From positions 558,001 through 622,000 of the forward strand of contig NZ_CP063814.1 in assembly GCF_015277875.1 (NCBI RefSeq): a DNA stretch of 64,000 nucleotides, read 5' to 3'. The position numbers and the translations under genes were made by a program. Below are positions 42,599 through 51,273 of this stretch, piece after piece. The stretch's first letter is position 1; every line of letters starts with the position of its first letter. The DNA comes from Microbacterium luteum (GTDB lineage Bacteria > Actinomycetota > Actinomycetes > Actinomycetales > Microbacteriaceae). The notes below the pieces were generated by a model. That model was given only the letters and a program-made list of their open reading frames with translations. It was not told where the DNA came from and searched no databases.

Positions 42599-44085
42599 TT
42601 CATCCCCAGCCCGATGGGCAGCACGTTGACCATCAGTGCTTCGGCCTGCTGGCAGTAAAGGATCTGCGGTTCCATGCCCGCTCGTGCGAGGGCGTTCCGC
42701 ATCCCGGCGATCGCTTGGTCCAGCTTCTCCTCATCAGGTGCGGTGACCGTCAAGTAGGCGCCGTACCGGAACTCACCGTGCCCGGCCACGATCTCCTCCT
42801 CTCGGCGCTCGAGAGCGTCCCAGTCCGCGGCATCCGCAGCCGACCCGTCCACGCCCCGTTTTGCGCGGAGCCGCTCGTTGCCGCGCCAGATCTTCTTGTC
42901 GTCTTCGATGCGGCGCATCGCCTTCTTGACCGAGACCGGCGTGAGGACGATCGAGAGGATGTGGGTGATCGCCTCGCCAGTGGATGGCATACGCGCGAAG
43001 ACGATGGGTTCGACGAATCCGACCGCGGTGTCGGATCGCGGCCACTCGTGAATCCACATCGTGGTGTGCACGCCGGAGTCGGTGTAGACGATGCCGTTCT
43101 TGCCGCGAGGCTCCTCCAAATACATCGGGCCGATGGCGACCGGGTCGACGCCGGCGTGCTCGTCGTCGCGGTTCTGCACGTTAGGGGCGAACTCAGGGTC
43201 GAACCCGATACGCGTGAGAGCTGCCACATCGCGCGCCGTGAGCCAACGACGCACGCGCATCCGCGCCGCATTGAGGGCGTCCGCGAGGTTTCGCGCCTCG
43301 AGGAGAGCGAGGGCTTTGACAGCATCCTGCCCACCGCCGAGCGCTTTCAGCTGCGGGCCGAGCGCGATGAGATCGAGCGTGAAGGTGAGGTAGTTGCGGT
43401 GTGACACGGCGAAAGGCTCGGACTTGTTAATCACGTCGTCGTAGTTGCGACCGATAGGCGAGCTCGTGTCAAGGCCGCGGCGAAAGACGATCGAGTCGTA
43501 GTGGTCGCGCGCGGCGCGAATGGTCGTCGGCAGAGTACGCTCCTGCAGCACTGCTCTCTTGATTCCCGGGCGCTGTGTGAACGATGCGAGCACCGGTGAC
43601 CACTGCTGCGCGAGGTCGTATCGCTCGGCGACGTCCTTCATCAGGAACCCCTGCACCTCCACCTCGGCCGTCACTGTCACCGACCGGTCGTGCGGGTTGT
43701 AGACGCAGGCGATGCCATCGACGTCCCAGAGTTGGATCGACGCACGGATGCCGGGGAGGTTCAGTGTGCCCGCCAGCTGTACACGTTCGGGTCGGTAGAC
43801 CTGCTTCGTGGCGCCCATCGTGTGTCGCACCTGCTTCATGAGCCACAGGCCGACTTGGCGCGGAGCTGAGTCGCCGTGCACCGTGACGAAAGCGAACGCG
43901 CCGACCGGAAGATAGAGAGGAACGGCGTAGAGGAGCCCGGGAGGACCGAAGCGGTTGACGGCGATCAACACCACGACTGCCGCGACGGTGACGCACGCGA
44001 GCTGCCACGGGTCCATGCCCATCACGACGCCCTGCCGTGAGCGACGGGGGAGCCGCACCGGTCGCGACAGATCCTGAGTCGTCAT
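42595..44085 (-). CDS. SCO6880/PrgI-like T4SS membrane protein
   Basis: A 496-residue protein with two N-terminal helices (about residues 27-45 and 50-68, PrgI-like) and a long cytoplasmic part. QVYRPERVQLAGTLNLPGIR, SVTVTAEVEVQGF and the FAVSHRNYLTF region are characteristic of SCO6880 proteins. They act with a VirB4-type motor at the base of the channel. It is sandwiched in 4-base overlaps between the VirB6-like and VirB4-like genes. Confidence 0.88.
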   Translation of the reverse strand: MTTQDLSRPVRLPRRSRQGVVMGMDPWQLACVTVAAVVVLIAVNRFGPPGLLYAVPLYLPVGAFAFVTVHGDSAPRQVGLWLMKQVRHTMGATKQVYRPERVQLAGTLNLPGIRASIQLWDVDGIACVYNPHDRSVTVTAEVEVQGFLMKDVAERYDLAQQWSPVLASFTQRPGIKRAVLQERTLPTTIRAARDHYDSIVFRRGLDTSSPIGRNYDDVINKSEPFAVSHRNYLTFTLDLIALGPQLKALGGGQDAVKALALLEARNLADALNAARMRVRRWLTARDVAALTRIGFDPEFAPNVQNRDDEHAGVDPVAIGPMYLEEPRGKNGIVYTDSGVHTTMWIHEWPRSDTAVGFVEPIVFARMPSTGEAITHILSIVLTPVSVKKAMRRIEDDKKIWRGNERLRAKRGVDGSAADAADWDALERREEEIVAGHGEFRYGAYLTVTAPDEEKLDQAIAGMRNALARAGMEPQILYCQQAEALMVNVLPIGLGMK

Positions 44086-45587
44086 TGCGCTGTCCTTTCA
44101 GTTCGAGGTCGCGACGGCGTCGCCACGATTGGCTGTGCGGTCGTCGTCGTGCGTGGCGAGGATTGTGTGCTTGCGGTCGGAGGCTTTGTTGTGGGGGCGG
44201 GACCTGATCCGCCGGAAGTGCCGGGGGCGCCGGGACTTCCGGACGAGCCGTTCGTCCCGGCCGGAGGGCGAGCTGCGCCGCCGCTGGGTGCGGAGCCGCT
44301 GGACGTGGACGAGCTACCGGAAGCGCCCGGTCGCGGCGACCGTGACGGAGCCCCGGCCGGGGTGGCCCCGACGCGACTCGGGATCCGAGACACCGACCGA
44401 GCTGCTCCTGAAGCAGCTCGTCCAGCGCTGGACCCCACGCTCGAGCCCACCGAGTCCGCCGCGACGGCACCGACGAAGCTGAACAGGCCGAAGACCGCGA
44501 AAGGCGCGAACGAGACGAGGACGAGGCCGATCAGCAGCGGCCACGATTGCGGATCCCAGATCGTCTTCACCCCGGACAGCCCGTTGATGATGAGCGTGAC
44601 GAATCCGATCGTGAGGGGCTCAGTGAGCAAGAGCACCACGACGGCGGACACGTATCGCACCACCCACTGCGGGCCCACCGCACGGGCGGGGTACAGCATC
44701 CACGCGATAGGCCCGACGGCGATCAGTGCCGCGAGCACGATGTTCCGGAAGGCGAAGACGAGCATCAGCAGCAGCATCCCGAGCATCAGGAGCGCATGGA
44801 TGACAAACGCGAAGAAGTAGTTCGCCTGTCCGCCAGCCCACATGACGGATTGCAGAGTGGCGAAGAGGCCATCCGCTCCGTCGCGATTCATGACGTACCA
44901 GGTGAGGTCGTCGACCGCATTGAGGAGGTGGCCGGTCGCCCAGAGCGTGACCGCTGTGGCGGGAAAGGCGATGAAGCTCCGTACAAGCGCGCCGACGAGT
45001 TCCGCTCGGTCACCGGAGACGATTGCTGCGGCGATCGCCCACACCATCGCGCCGAACAGCACCGCGAGGATCGCCCACTGCCAGAAGGACCATTCTGCTG
45101 TGGCGGCCGTCCAGAGCGTCGACGAGGTGTCAAAGCGCATGTTCTGCGCGACGGTGAACATCATCGATGTCGATGCCAGCGCCATCCCACGCCCGGCGTT
45201 CTCGAATGTGACGCAGACGACGTCGCCGATGGAGCATCCGTACTCAACGAGGAGTGGCTTGCCGCCACTCGCCTTGATCGCCGAAATGTGGGCTTCATCC
45301 GTGGTGCAGACCGTCGCCTTGGCGCCGTCGACAAGGACGTTGATGAAACACTGCTGCGGCTTGATGTCGGCGGTGCTCTGCGGCGTGCAGGTGATCTGCG
45401 CGTCGAGTCGATAGCAGTCGACCGGGTATGCGGGCTCGGACCAGGGCTCTCCGGTGACGGGAGTGGGGTTCGCCGCTGCCGGTGCGATGGAGACGGATGC
45501 TGTTGCCGCGCTCGCCGGTGCCAGCGCAGTCAGTGTCAGCCCGAGGCCGAGCACAGCGCCGACGAGGAGGGAACGCAGAAGGCGCAT
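44082..45587 (-). CDS. VirB6/TrbL-like channel protein
   Basis: A 501-residue protein with a signal sequence (MRLLRSLLVGAVLGLGLTL), an extracytoplasmic region with several Cys, about six central helices (residues 155-370) and a long Ser/Pro/Gly-rich C-terminal tail. This is the layout of VirB6/TrbL proteins in Gram-positive T4SS. The ATG at 45587 overlaps the VirB2-like stop by one base. The low-complexity tail (residues 385-501) is likely disordered. Confidence 0.85.
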   Translation of the reverse strand: MRLLRSLLVGAVLGLGLTLTALAPASAATASVSIAPAAANPTPVTGEPWSEPAYPVDCYRLDAQITCTPQSTADIKPQQCFINVLVDGAKATVCTTDEAHISAIKASGGKPLLVEYGCSIGDVVCVTFENAGRGMALASTSMMFTVAQNMRFDTSSTLWTAATAEWSFWQWAILAVLFGAMVWAIAAAIVSGDRAELVGALVRSFIAFPATAVTLWATGHLLNAVDDLTWYVMNRDGADGLFATLQSVMWAGGQANYFFAFVIHALLMLGMLLLMLVFAFRNIVLAALIAVGPIAWMLYPARAVGPQWVVRYVSAVVVLLLTEPLTIGFVTLIINGLSGVKTIWDPQSWPLLIGLVLVSFAPFAVFGLFSFVGAVAADSVGSSVGSSAGRAASGAARSVSRIPSRVGATPAGAPSRSPRPGASGSSSTSSGSAPSGGAARPPAGTNGSSGSPGAPGTSGGSGPAPTTKPPTASTQSSPRTTTTAQPIVATPSRPRTERTAQ

Positions 45588-45886
45588 CAGAAGCCGAAGT
45601 CGAAGTTGACGAACCATTGGAAGAGGCCGCTCGCAGCGCCCAGAACCGCGGCGGCGATGAAGATCCAGAGGATGTTCTCGCCCGCCCACGTGCGGACGCG
45701 GTCGGAGGCGAGTCCTCGGAAAGCGAGGGCAGCACCCGCGATGATCAGCATGATCAGAACGACGATCATTGCGCCGGCGAGGATATACGACGCGACGACC
45801 TGGAACCCCGCGAAGAAGGGCGCCGAGAAGTCCGGCTCGATGTCAGGGATATCGACTTCCGCCGGTGCTGTGAGTGTGTAGCGCAT
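45587..45886 (-). CDS. VirB2/TrbC-like small membrane protein
   Basis: A 99-residue protein with two helices (about residues 28-56 and 68-90), upstream of the VirB6-like gene. Size, topology and gene order fit a VirB2/TrbC-type pilin-like or channel subunit. There is no cleavable signal sequence of the classic kind, so the assignment rests mainly on context. Confidence 0.7.
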   Translation of the reverse strand: MRYTLTAPAEVDIPDIEPDFSAPFFAGFQVVASYILAGAMIVVLIMLIIAGAALAFRGLASDRVRTWAGENILWIFIAAAVLGAASGLFQWFVNFDFGF

Positions 45887-45906
45887 ACTGCTCTCCTTTA
45901 GTGGCG

Positions 45907-46518
45907 TCACTTGAGGGGAAGGCCGAGGGCGGCCATGAACGGTTGGGGGTCGACGGAGACGCCGTCTTGCAACACCTCGTAGTGGAGATGGCAGCCGAAC
46001 GAGTGGCCCGTGTTGCCTTCGGCGCCGAGGGAGGTCCCGGCGGCCACGGTGTCGCCGCTGGAGACGCGGAGTGAGCCCCACTCCATGTGCCCGTACAGCG
46101 TGATGAGTCCGTCGCCGTGGTCGATGCGCACGGTGTTGCCCCAGCCGGAGAGCGAGCCCGCCGTGATGACGAGGCCCGGGCCGGCTGCGTAGATCGTGGC
46201 GCCGCATCCCTGGGACATGTCGTAGCCCTTGTGGTCAGTTGAGCAGTAGCTGCATCCGATCACCGGGTTGTAGCCGAAGCCGCGCCCCTTGAAGTAGTCC
46301 CCGGCCTGCGGGTAGCCCCAGTCGCCGTTTGCGACCGGGGCTGGTTGAGTTGCGACCTCGGTGGACTCCTGCGCACCGGCGACCGCGAACGGGATCGCGA
46401 TGAGCGGCGTCAGGAGCATCCCGCCGGCGAGGACGAGGAAGAGCAGCATCCCGAGTGCGATCCGGCGCCCGGTCCTCGTGTTTGCGAGGGCTGCAGCGGC
46501 GGCGACCGGGGCTCCCAT
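45907..46518 (-). CDS. M23 (LytM) peptidoglycan endopeptidase of the T4SS
   Basis: A 203-residue protein with one N-terminal helix (about residues 20-47) and a LytM domain. The zinc motifs HKGYDMS (His and Asp) and HLHYEV are intact, with GLITLYGHMEW between. It should cut peptidoglycan cross-bridges to let the channel through the wall. A Cys pair (GCSYCSTD) near residue 90 is unusual and may form a disulfide. It starts one base after the VirB8-like stop. Confidence 0.9.
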   Translation of the reverse strand: MGAPVAAAAALANTRTGRRIALGMLLFLVLAGGMLLTPLIAIPFAVAGAQESTEVATQPAPVANGDWGYPQAGDYFKGRGFGYNPVIGCSYCSTDHKGYDMSQGCGATIYAAGPGLVITAGSLSGWGNTVRIDHGDGLITLYGHMEWGSLRVSSGDTVAAGTSLGAEGNTGHSFGCHLHYEVLQDGVSVDPQPFMAALGLPLK

Positions 46519-46519
46519 G

Positions 46520-47257
46520 TCAGGGCTCGATCGTTCCGGAGAAGAAGCGGACGACCTTGCAGTCGCCTGCCTGCTGCGCCGTGTCCGGAGTCGGCGTCGA
46601 CCCTTCGCCGCACAGGACCTGCACGCTTACTCGCACCAGGTCGTCATAGGTCGTCTCGCCGCCGCTACCGTCGGAGCGGGTGTAGGTCAGCACAACGTCG
46701 GCCGTTCCGATGCGCATGCTGCCGGTGTTGTCGTCCGGAACGTCCGTGTACTCGATGTCGCCGGTGACGGCGGCGACGACGCGTCCGTCCTCGTTTGCGA
46801 GCGAGTCCCATTCCTGTGCGGGGAGCACGACGCTCTGTCGCAGCTCGAGCTGCGACGCCTCCATGTCCGACTGCCGATCCGCTTCCGAGGTGTACCGGGT
46901 GTCAGGCGTGAACCACGTGTCGAGGTACGTGAGCCACTCCGTTCGTGTGCCCAGCTGCGTGTCGAAAGTGGATGCCGCCGCCAACGCCGCGCGGATGTAG
47001 GTATCGGGGTTTGTCGTGATTGGTTCGGGAACCCACCCCTTGGTACTGACTGATGAGTCAACGACGTCGCCTGCGGGTGACGTGGTGGGCCGAGCCGTTG
47101 GTGAGGCGGCGGGTGGAGCGGGCTCCGTCGGAGCCGGCTCGGGAGGTCGTGAAGAGAGCGAGGCGATGACGATTGCCAAGACGCCCAGGAGAAGCACACC
47201 CCCGCCGATGATTGCCCACGTGACACCTCGGCGACTGCGACCGTTCGATGACCTCAT
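46520..47257 (-). CDS. VirB8/TcpC-like T4SS protein
   Basis: A 245-residue bitopic protein: short basic N-terminus, one helix (residues 13-33), Pro/Thr-rich linker and a C-terminal domain of about 170 residues with the helix-plus-sheet pattern of NTF2-like VirB8 and TcpC proteins (STFDTQLGTRTEWLTYLDTW and later VRVSVQVLCGEG). First gene of the eleven-gene operon; its promoter should lie in 47258-47540. Confidence 0.8.
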   Translation of the reverse strand: MRSSNGRSRRGVTWAIIGGGVLLLGVLAIVIASLSSRPPEPAPTEPAPPAASPTARPTTSPAGDVVDSSVSTKGWVPEPITTNPDTYIRAALAAASTFDTQLGTRTEWLTYLDTWFTPDTRYTSEADRQSDMEASQLELRQSVVLPAQEWDSLANEDGRVVAAVTGDIEYTDVPDDNTGSMRIGTADVVLTYTRSDGSGGETTYDDLVRVSVQVLCGEGSTPTPDTAQQAGDCKVVRFFSGTIEP

Positions 47258-47617
47258 CGGCCCTCCTGACCATTCAGGACGGCGATGTGGCTCGAACCGA
47301 TGGGCTTCCGCCGGGCTCGCCGTGGAGGCATCCTATGCTTCAGCAGGGCGCGGCAAAAAGGAGAATCTTCTAATAAAGACGCAGCAGGCATTACCGTACC
47401 GCGGCGGGCGTCAATGCCGGTCGCGGGACGATTCGAGGGGAAGACTACGGGGCCTAGGAAGCTGCCGTCTGTAGGCATTTTGGGGGACACGGCCTGGCTA
47501 GGGCGCGAGGCGCCCGGCTTAGTTTGTGCCGCTCTGCTTGACATGAGGGAAGCATATAACCGTACACTCCGCATGTGAAGCTTTTTCTGAATCGGTCTTC
47601 TGGACGGCCGGGGAGCG
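47258..47617. promoter_or_regulatory. Divergent regulatory region: T4SS operon and winged-helix regulator
   Basis: This 360-base stretch holds no convincing gene. Rightward, TTGACA (47538-47543) and TACACT (47563-47568), 19 bases apart, form a good promoter for the regulator at 47618. Leftward, a TATATG-like box lies opposite the same segment, so the two promoters may overlap and compete, a common control arrangement for transfer genes. Confidence 0.55.
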
Positions 47618-47953
47618 GTGCGTCAAACTGGGCAGGTGCCTCGATACGCCCGCCCCGCGAACAGTGACTACGCGGAGGATCCCATCAACGCGCTCGGGAA
47701 CGTCATGCAGGCCACCATCATTGGTGTCCTGCGAAAGAACCCCGGCCTGACGCGCGCGGAGATCGCCGAGGCGATCGAGCTCCCCAAGATGACGATCGCG
47801 AACGGACTCGAGAAACTGATCGACGCTGGGCTGATCATCGCCGACCCGCCGCGGGAAGTCGCGGTGCGCGGACAGCGGGTCCGGTACACGGTCGACGACG
47901 CGCGAGTCACGGAGATGGTGATGCGGCTCGAGCAGGTGCTCGGGGAGTTCTAG
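47618..47953 (+). CDS. Winged-helix regulator, MarR-like
   Basis: A 111-residue protein with one winged helix-turn-helix: ATIIGVLRKNPGLTRAEIAE, IELPKMTIANGLEKLIDAGL, and the wing IIADPPREVAVRGQRVRYTV. GTG start at 47618, with another GTG at 47636 in frame; the ribosome binding site is poorly spaced for both. It is divergent from the T4SS operon and is the obvious candidate to control it. Confidence 0.8.
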   Translation: MRQTGQVPRYARPANSDYAEDPINALGNVMQATIIGVLRKNPGLTRAEIAEAIELPKMTIANGLEKLIDAGLIIADPPREVAVRGQRVRYTVDDARVTEMVMRLEQVLGEF

Positions 47954-48113
47954 TTCCCGTTCGCCGCATCGCGCCGACGTCAATCCTCGGGGAACAGCGC
48001 TCGCACACACGCGACGGCCGTGCGCTCCGTGCTGCTTGGCCTCTCCTGGTTGGCGGGCGTCAATCGTCGGTGCAAGGTCCGCCAGCGTCCGTCCCTGTAT
48101 GTCGGGCCTGCAG

Positions 48114-48917
48114 CTACGAGTCGAGTGCCGTGAGGGAGTCAGGTTCACCGTCGGCTCGCGGTGTGTAGCTCTCAAACACGGCATAGGCGACGATGCGTTC
48201 TGCGAGGGAGCCGATGGGGCTACAGCTGGTCATGGTGAGGTATCGGCCGCCCGTTGGCACGTCGGGTTTCTGGGGGACGTCGAGGAGGATGTCGACCTGG
48301 GTGGGGACGACGTATTGGTGATTGCGGAAGCGGTAGGTGTACCACCCGTCGCGTGCTTCGATGACGAGCGCGTCTCCGGTCCTGAGTTCGGCGATCCGGT
48401 TGAAGGGGGCTCCGAAAGTAGTGCGGTGGCCGGCGAGAGCGAAATTGCCGACTTGGCCGGGCATCTCAGAGTCGGGGTAGTGCCCGACCCGTACCGTGTC
48501 GAGGGTGCGAGCTCGGGAGGTCCCGCCGGCGATCTCGAAGACGTAATCAGATCCGAACCTGGGGATGCGCATCATCGCGAAAGTCTCCGCGTCCGCCGGC
48601 TGTTCGAGCAGCGGCGGCTCCGCGGGCGTGGGCGTCGCTTCCGTAGGAGTCGGTGGCGCAGTCGGAGTCGGGGGTGTTGATTCTGCAAATTCCTGAGCCC
48701 ACTGCTCGGAGAGTGCTTGCCCGTCCTCCCGGGCTTGGGCGCCGTAGATCATGTCGCCGATCCATAGCTGCCACGCGACGTAGAGCATGGCGATGATGCC
48801 TAGAGTTATGAGGATCTCTCCTGTAACCCCGGCAACGGAGGGAGGTCGACGGCGCGCCGGCGGCGGTGTGCGGTAGTTCGGCCATGGGGCGCCCCGCGGC
48901 GACGGTTGAGTGTCCAC
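48114..48917 (-). CDS. Class E-type sortase
   Basis: A 267-residue protein with an N-terminal helix (about residues 30-52), a Pro/Thr-rich linker and a sortase domain. Catalytic residues are seen as His in LAGHRTTFG, Cys in MTSCSP and Arg in AERIVAYA. GTG start with GGAGGAT 8 bases upstream. Sortases anchor surface proteins to the wall; no LPXTG-type substrate gene is seen next to it, so its substrate may be elsewhere. Confidence 0.9.
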   Translation of the reverse strand: MDTQPSPRGAPWPNYRTPPPARRRPPSVAGVTGEILITLGIIAMLYVAWQLWIGDMIYGAQAREDGQALSEQWAQEFAESTPPTPTAPPTPTEATPTPAEPPLLEQPADAETFAMMRIPRFGSDYVFEIAGGTSRARTLDTVRVGHYPDSEMPGQVGNFALAGHRTTFGAPFNRIAELRTGDALVIEARDGWYTYRFRNHQYVVPTQVDILLDVPQKPDVPTGGRYLTMTSCSPIGSLAERIVAYAVFESYTPRADGEPDSLTALDS

Positions 48918-49093
48918 GTGACCTATCCTCCACCTGATCATTGCTCGGTGGAGCCCGAGATTGCGCGACGAACGCAACTCGTTTGAGCGCCGGACACCCG
49001 AGGCTTCGACGTGCCCGTCGCCCGAAAGTATCGCGATTTCGTCGCGATGGCCGCGACATCTGGGTACTCCGTCGATGTGACGCGGTCGTCGGT

Positions 49094-49666
49094 CTAGATC
49101 AAGCTCATGACTGCCCAGCCGAGTAGCGCGACCGTCAGCGCGATGCCAGCCAGGTTCCAGCTACGGCGAATGAGAGGGTCCCTATCACCGGCGATATCGC
49201 ATTCTGCTTGAAGCGTCTTCACGGCCGCGGAAGTCTCTGCGCCGTCTTCGTGGCCGGGTCGAAGCCGCTCCATGGGGACGACGTTCACTCCACGGTCCAC
49301 TCCCGTCGATGCGTGAGCTGTCGCAACGACGCTGGCGGACCCGGCGAGCATGACAATCGGTTGGACTCTCGCGCTGTCGAGATGGAACGTCGGCGCGTGC
49401 TGACCTGTGACCCGAATGCGGCTGGAGCTGGAGAAGTTGGACGTGCGCAACGGGTTGCGAATCACGTACTCGCCGTTTCGGTACTCAGCCGATGGGTATG
49501 CCCAGAAAAGCCATACGACCCACAGCACGATTGCGGCGGGCGCGAGAATCTCCTCGGGCTGTATGCGCGGCGGGAGAGCGAAGACCGATACCGCGAGGAG
49601 TCCGAAGATGATGGGCAGTGACACGGCAAGGAGCCCTGCGTACGGAAGTCGGATCTGCCAGTGCAT
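49094..49666 (-). CDS. Membrane protein with PH-like domain, 190 aa
   Basis: Two helices near the N-terminus (about residues 8-28 and 37-55), a beta-rich middle starting EYRNGEYVIRNPLRTSNF that resembles a bacterial PH-type domain, and a final helix (170-190). ATG 49666 chosen because the first helix follows. No close functional hint. Confidence 0.6.
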   Translation of the reverse strand: MHWQIRLPYAGLLAVSLPIIFGLLAVSVFALPPRIQPEEILAPAAIVLWVVWLFWAYPSAEYRNGEYVIRNPLRTSNFSSSSRIRVTGQHAPTFHLDSARVQPIVMLAGSASVVATAHASTGVDRGVNVVPMERLRPGHEDGAETSAAVKTLQAECDIAGDRDPLIRRSWNLAGIALTVALLGWAVMSLI

Positions 49667-50196
49667 GTGGGCGGGGCCCTCCCAAGTCGGTCCATTATCG
49701 AGCGTCGTCGACAAGCACTCCACGACCAACCCCATCGTTCATCGTGTCTACCTCAGTCGTTTGAGTTCCAGAGCAGAAGGCGGTAGTTCCAACCTCGCCG
49801 TTCAGCGTCAGATGGACAGTATGCGGCGATGGAATCGACGATTACCGCACCGAACCATCAAATCACCGCCGAGCTAACGACGGACGTACCGCCGGCGACC
49901 AACCCAGCGGCTGCACCCCGGGCAAGAGGTCGCAGTCACCACCGGCGGGGTCGCCGGCACCCGCTGGGTCGGCTTCGCCGGTCGTACCGTTGCGGTGCGC
50001 GCCGGCACTGCGCTCGGCGGGGTGTACAGCATCGTCTCCGACGACAACGGCACCCCCGTCGTCTACGTTCACAACGCTGACTTAGCGGCCCGTCCGTCCC
50101 ACACTCGGCTTCTCTTCATCTCCATAACTCATCGTGATTCCTGTGCGTGGTCGGCGGTGCCAACGCAGGGACTGAGCGTTCAGGGCCAGATTTCAT
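49667..50196. other. Stretch with a short gene fragment
   Basis: Around 49905-50100 one plus-strand frame reads PGQEVAVTTGGVAGTRWVGF and later ALGGVYSIVSDDNGTPVVYV. It is protein-like but has no proper start or end. It is probably the remains of a small secreted or regulatory protein. The rest of the 530 bases shows nothing recognisable. Confidence 0.3.
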
Positions 50197-50424
50197 TCAC
50201 TTGGACCGCGCTCTTCGGAGATATTTCGTTGTCAGCACAAGTGACACGGCCGTAACCGCCAGTCCAGCGGACATCGCGACGATGATGGCGAGAAGGATCC
50301 CGCTGCTCATTTCGACGACGGCTCCCGTGGCGACGGCGATCATCAGCACTAGTACCGCTATCGAGAAGACGAAGCTTGCCGCCCACAAAACTATGCTCCA
50401 CCTACGAAGCTGCGTGATCGACAT
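50197..50424 (-). CDS. Small membrane protein, 75 aa
   Basis: Two long helices (about residues 10-32 and 40-65), a short loop and a basic C-terminus. ATG start. No family recognised. Confidence 0.5.
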   Translation of the reverse strand: MSITQLRRWSIVLWAASFVFSIAVLVLMIAVATGAVVEMSSGILLAIIVAMSAGLAVTAVSLVLTTKYLRRARSK

Positions 50425-50446
50425 AGTGGGCGCTCCTCCAATAGTT

Positions 50447-50653
50447 CTATAGCGTCATTCCGGTGAGGGCGTGAAGATCGAATCGGTCACAACTTGACCT
50501 GTCACTCTTTCGTCCGTCACGGCCGACTTGCCCTTGTAACGCGTCAGGGTATTCGTCGTCGTCCGATCCTGCGCCGAGATAAGACGGAAAGATAGACCAG
50601 AAAAATCGTCGATCGGTGTTGCCGCCACCGAAGTGTTCCTGGGTAGCGCTCAC
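50447..50653 (-). CDS. Small protein of an overlapping pair, 68 aa
   Basis: GTG start overlaps the stop of the short gene upstream (GTGA), which is typical of coupled genes. The protein is polar and acidic in the middle (LGAGSDDDEYPDALQ) with no domain. Support is the overlap and an uninterrupted frame; it may be a chance frame. Confidence 0.3.
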   Translation of the reverse strand: MSATQEHFGGGNTDRRFFWSIFPSYLGAGSDDDEYPDALQGQVGRDGRKSDRSSCDRFDLHALTGMTL

Positions 50654-50823
50654 ACTCCGCCCGACGAGCGCGCGCAGAACGTCCCAACGAACGCACCCAG
50701 GCCCGCGAGGAGGAACAGTCTCACGAGCGCGCGACTGAGTGAGCTCGGGCCGAAGCCGGCCCCAAAGTACGACTCCGCAGAACGCCGCGGGGCGGACGCG
50801 AACAAGCTCGAAGCCAGGGTCAT
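50650..50823 (-). CDS. Small membrane protein of an overlapping pair, 57 aa
   Basis: From the ATG at 50823 the frame encodes a Ser/Ala-rich segment and a hydrophobic helix (LVRLFLLAGLGAFVGTF). The frame is protein-like for 30 codons further upstream (KLFAIAGIGPRVATSLP) but has no start there, so this may be the end of a frameshifted longer gene. Confidence 0.35.
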   Translation of the reverse strand: MTLASSLFASAPRRSAESYFGAGFGPSSLSRALVRLFLLAGLGAFVGTFCARSSGGV

Positions 50824-51112
50824 CGAACCGATACCGGCAGTCGGGAGCGGCAGCGACGTGGCGACACGGGGTCCGATCCCCGCAATAGCGAACAGCTTGG
50901 CGGCATCGAGTAGCGCTAGTCTCCATCAGACCCAGGACGCTTCATTCGGCTTCGGTTCCTGCGTAAGAATCGCGTAAAGACGAACGCCCGCGAGCACTAC
51001 TGAACGACCACGAATGTCAGGCGTCTTCGCGGCTTGACCTGGGCAATTCCCTCCACACGCATATCAAGCGATATGCCCCACCGTGCTCTCCTGCCTGGCG
51101 CAAAGTGCTCAG

Positions 51113-51132
51113 TTGCGTCCCATTTGCGTCCC
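51113..51132. repeat. Direct repeat, copy 1
   Basis: TTGCGTCCCATTTGCGTCCC resembles the sequence at 54903-54922 at 17 of 20 positions, and is itself two copies of TTGCGTCCC. Near att sites such repeats can be integrase arm sites or remains of integrase genes. It lies just before the terminator at 51137. Confidence 0.4.
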
Positions 51133-51136
51133 GAAG

Positions 51137-51163
51137 GCGGAGGGGTGCCATCCCTCCGCTTTT
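51137..51163 (+). terminator. Intrinsic terminator without an obvious gene
   Basis: GCGGAGGG (51137-51144) and CCCTCCGC (51152-51159) form a perfect 8-bp stem followed by TTTT. It would end rightward transcription, but no intact rightward gene precedes it, so it probably outlived a deleted gene. Confidence 0.65.
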
Positions 51164-51273
51164 CATGGAGTGACGCACCTCGAGACCGGGGTGCGATGAA
51201 GGGCCGTAACCACCGATCGCGTATTCAGTCGCTTGTTCCGCCGTTGATCTGTGGACAGCGGGTTGCTATGGAG

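Noticed and set aside
44547..45881. A 444-codon plus-strand frame opposite the VirB6/VirB2-like genes
   Set aside because: The minus strand encodes a signal peptide and membrane helices of T4SS proteins; the plus-strand product is highly charged and repetitive.
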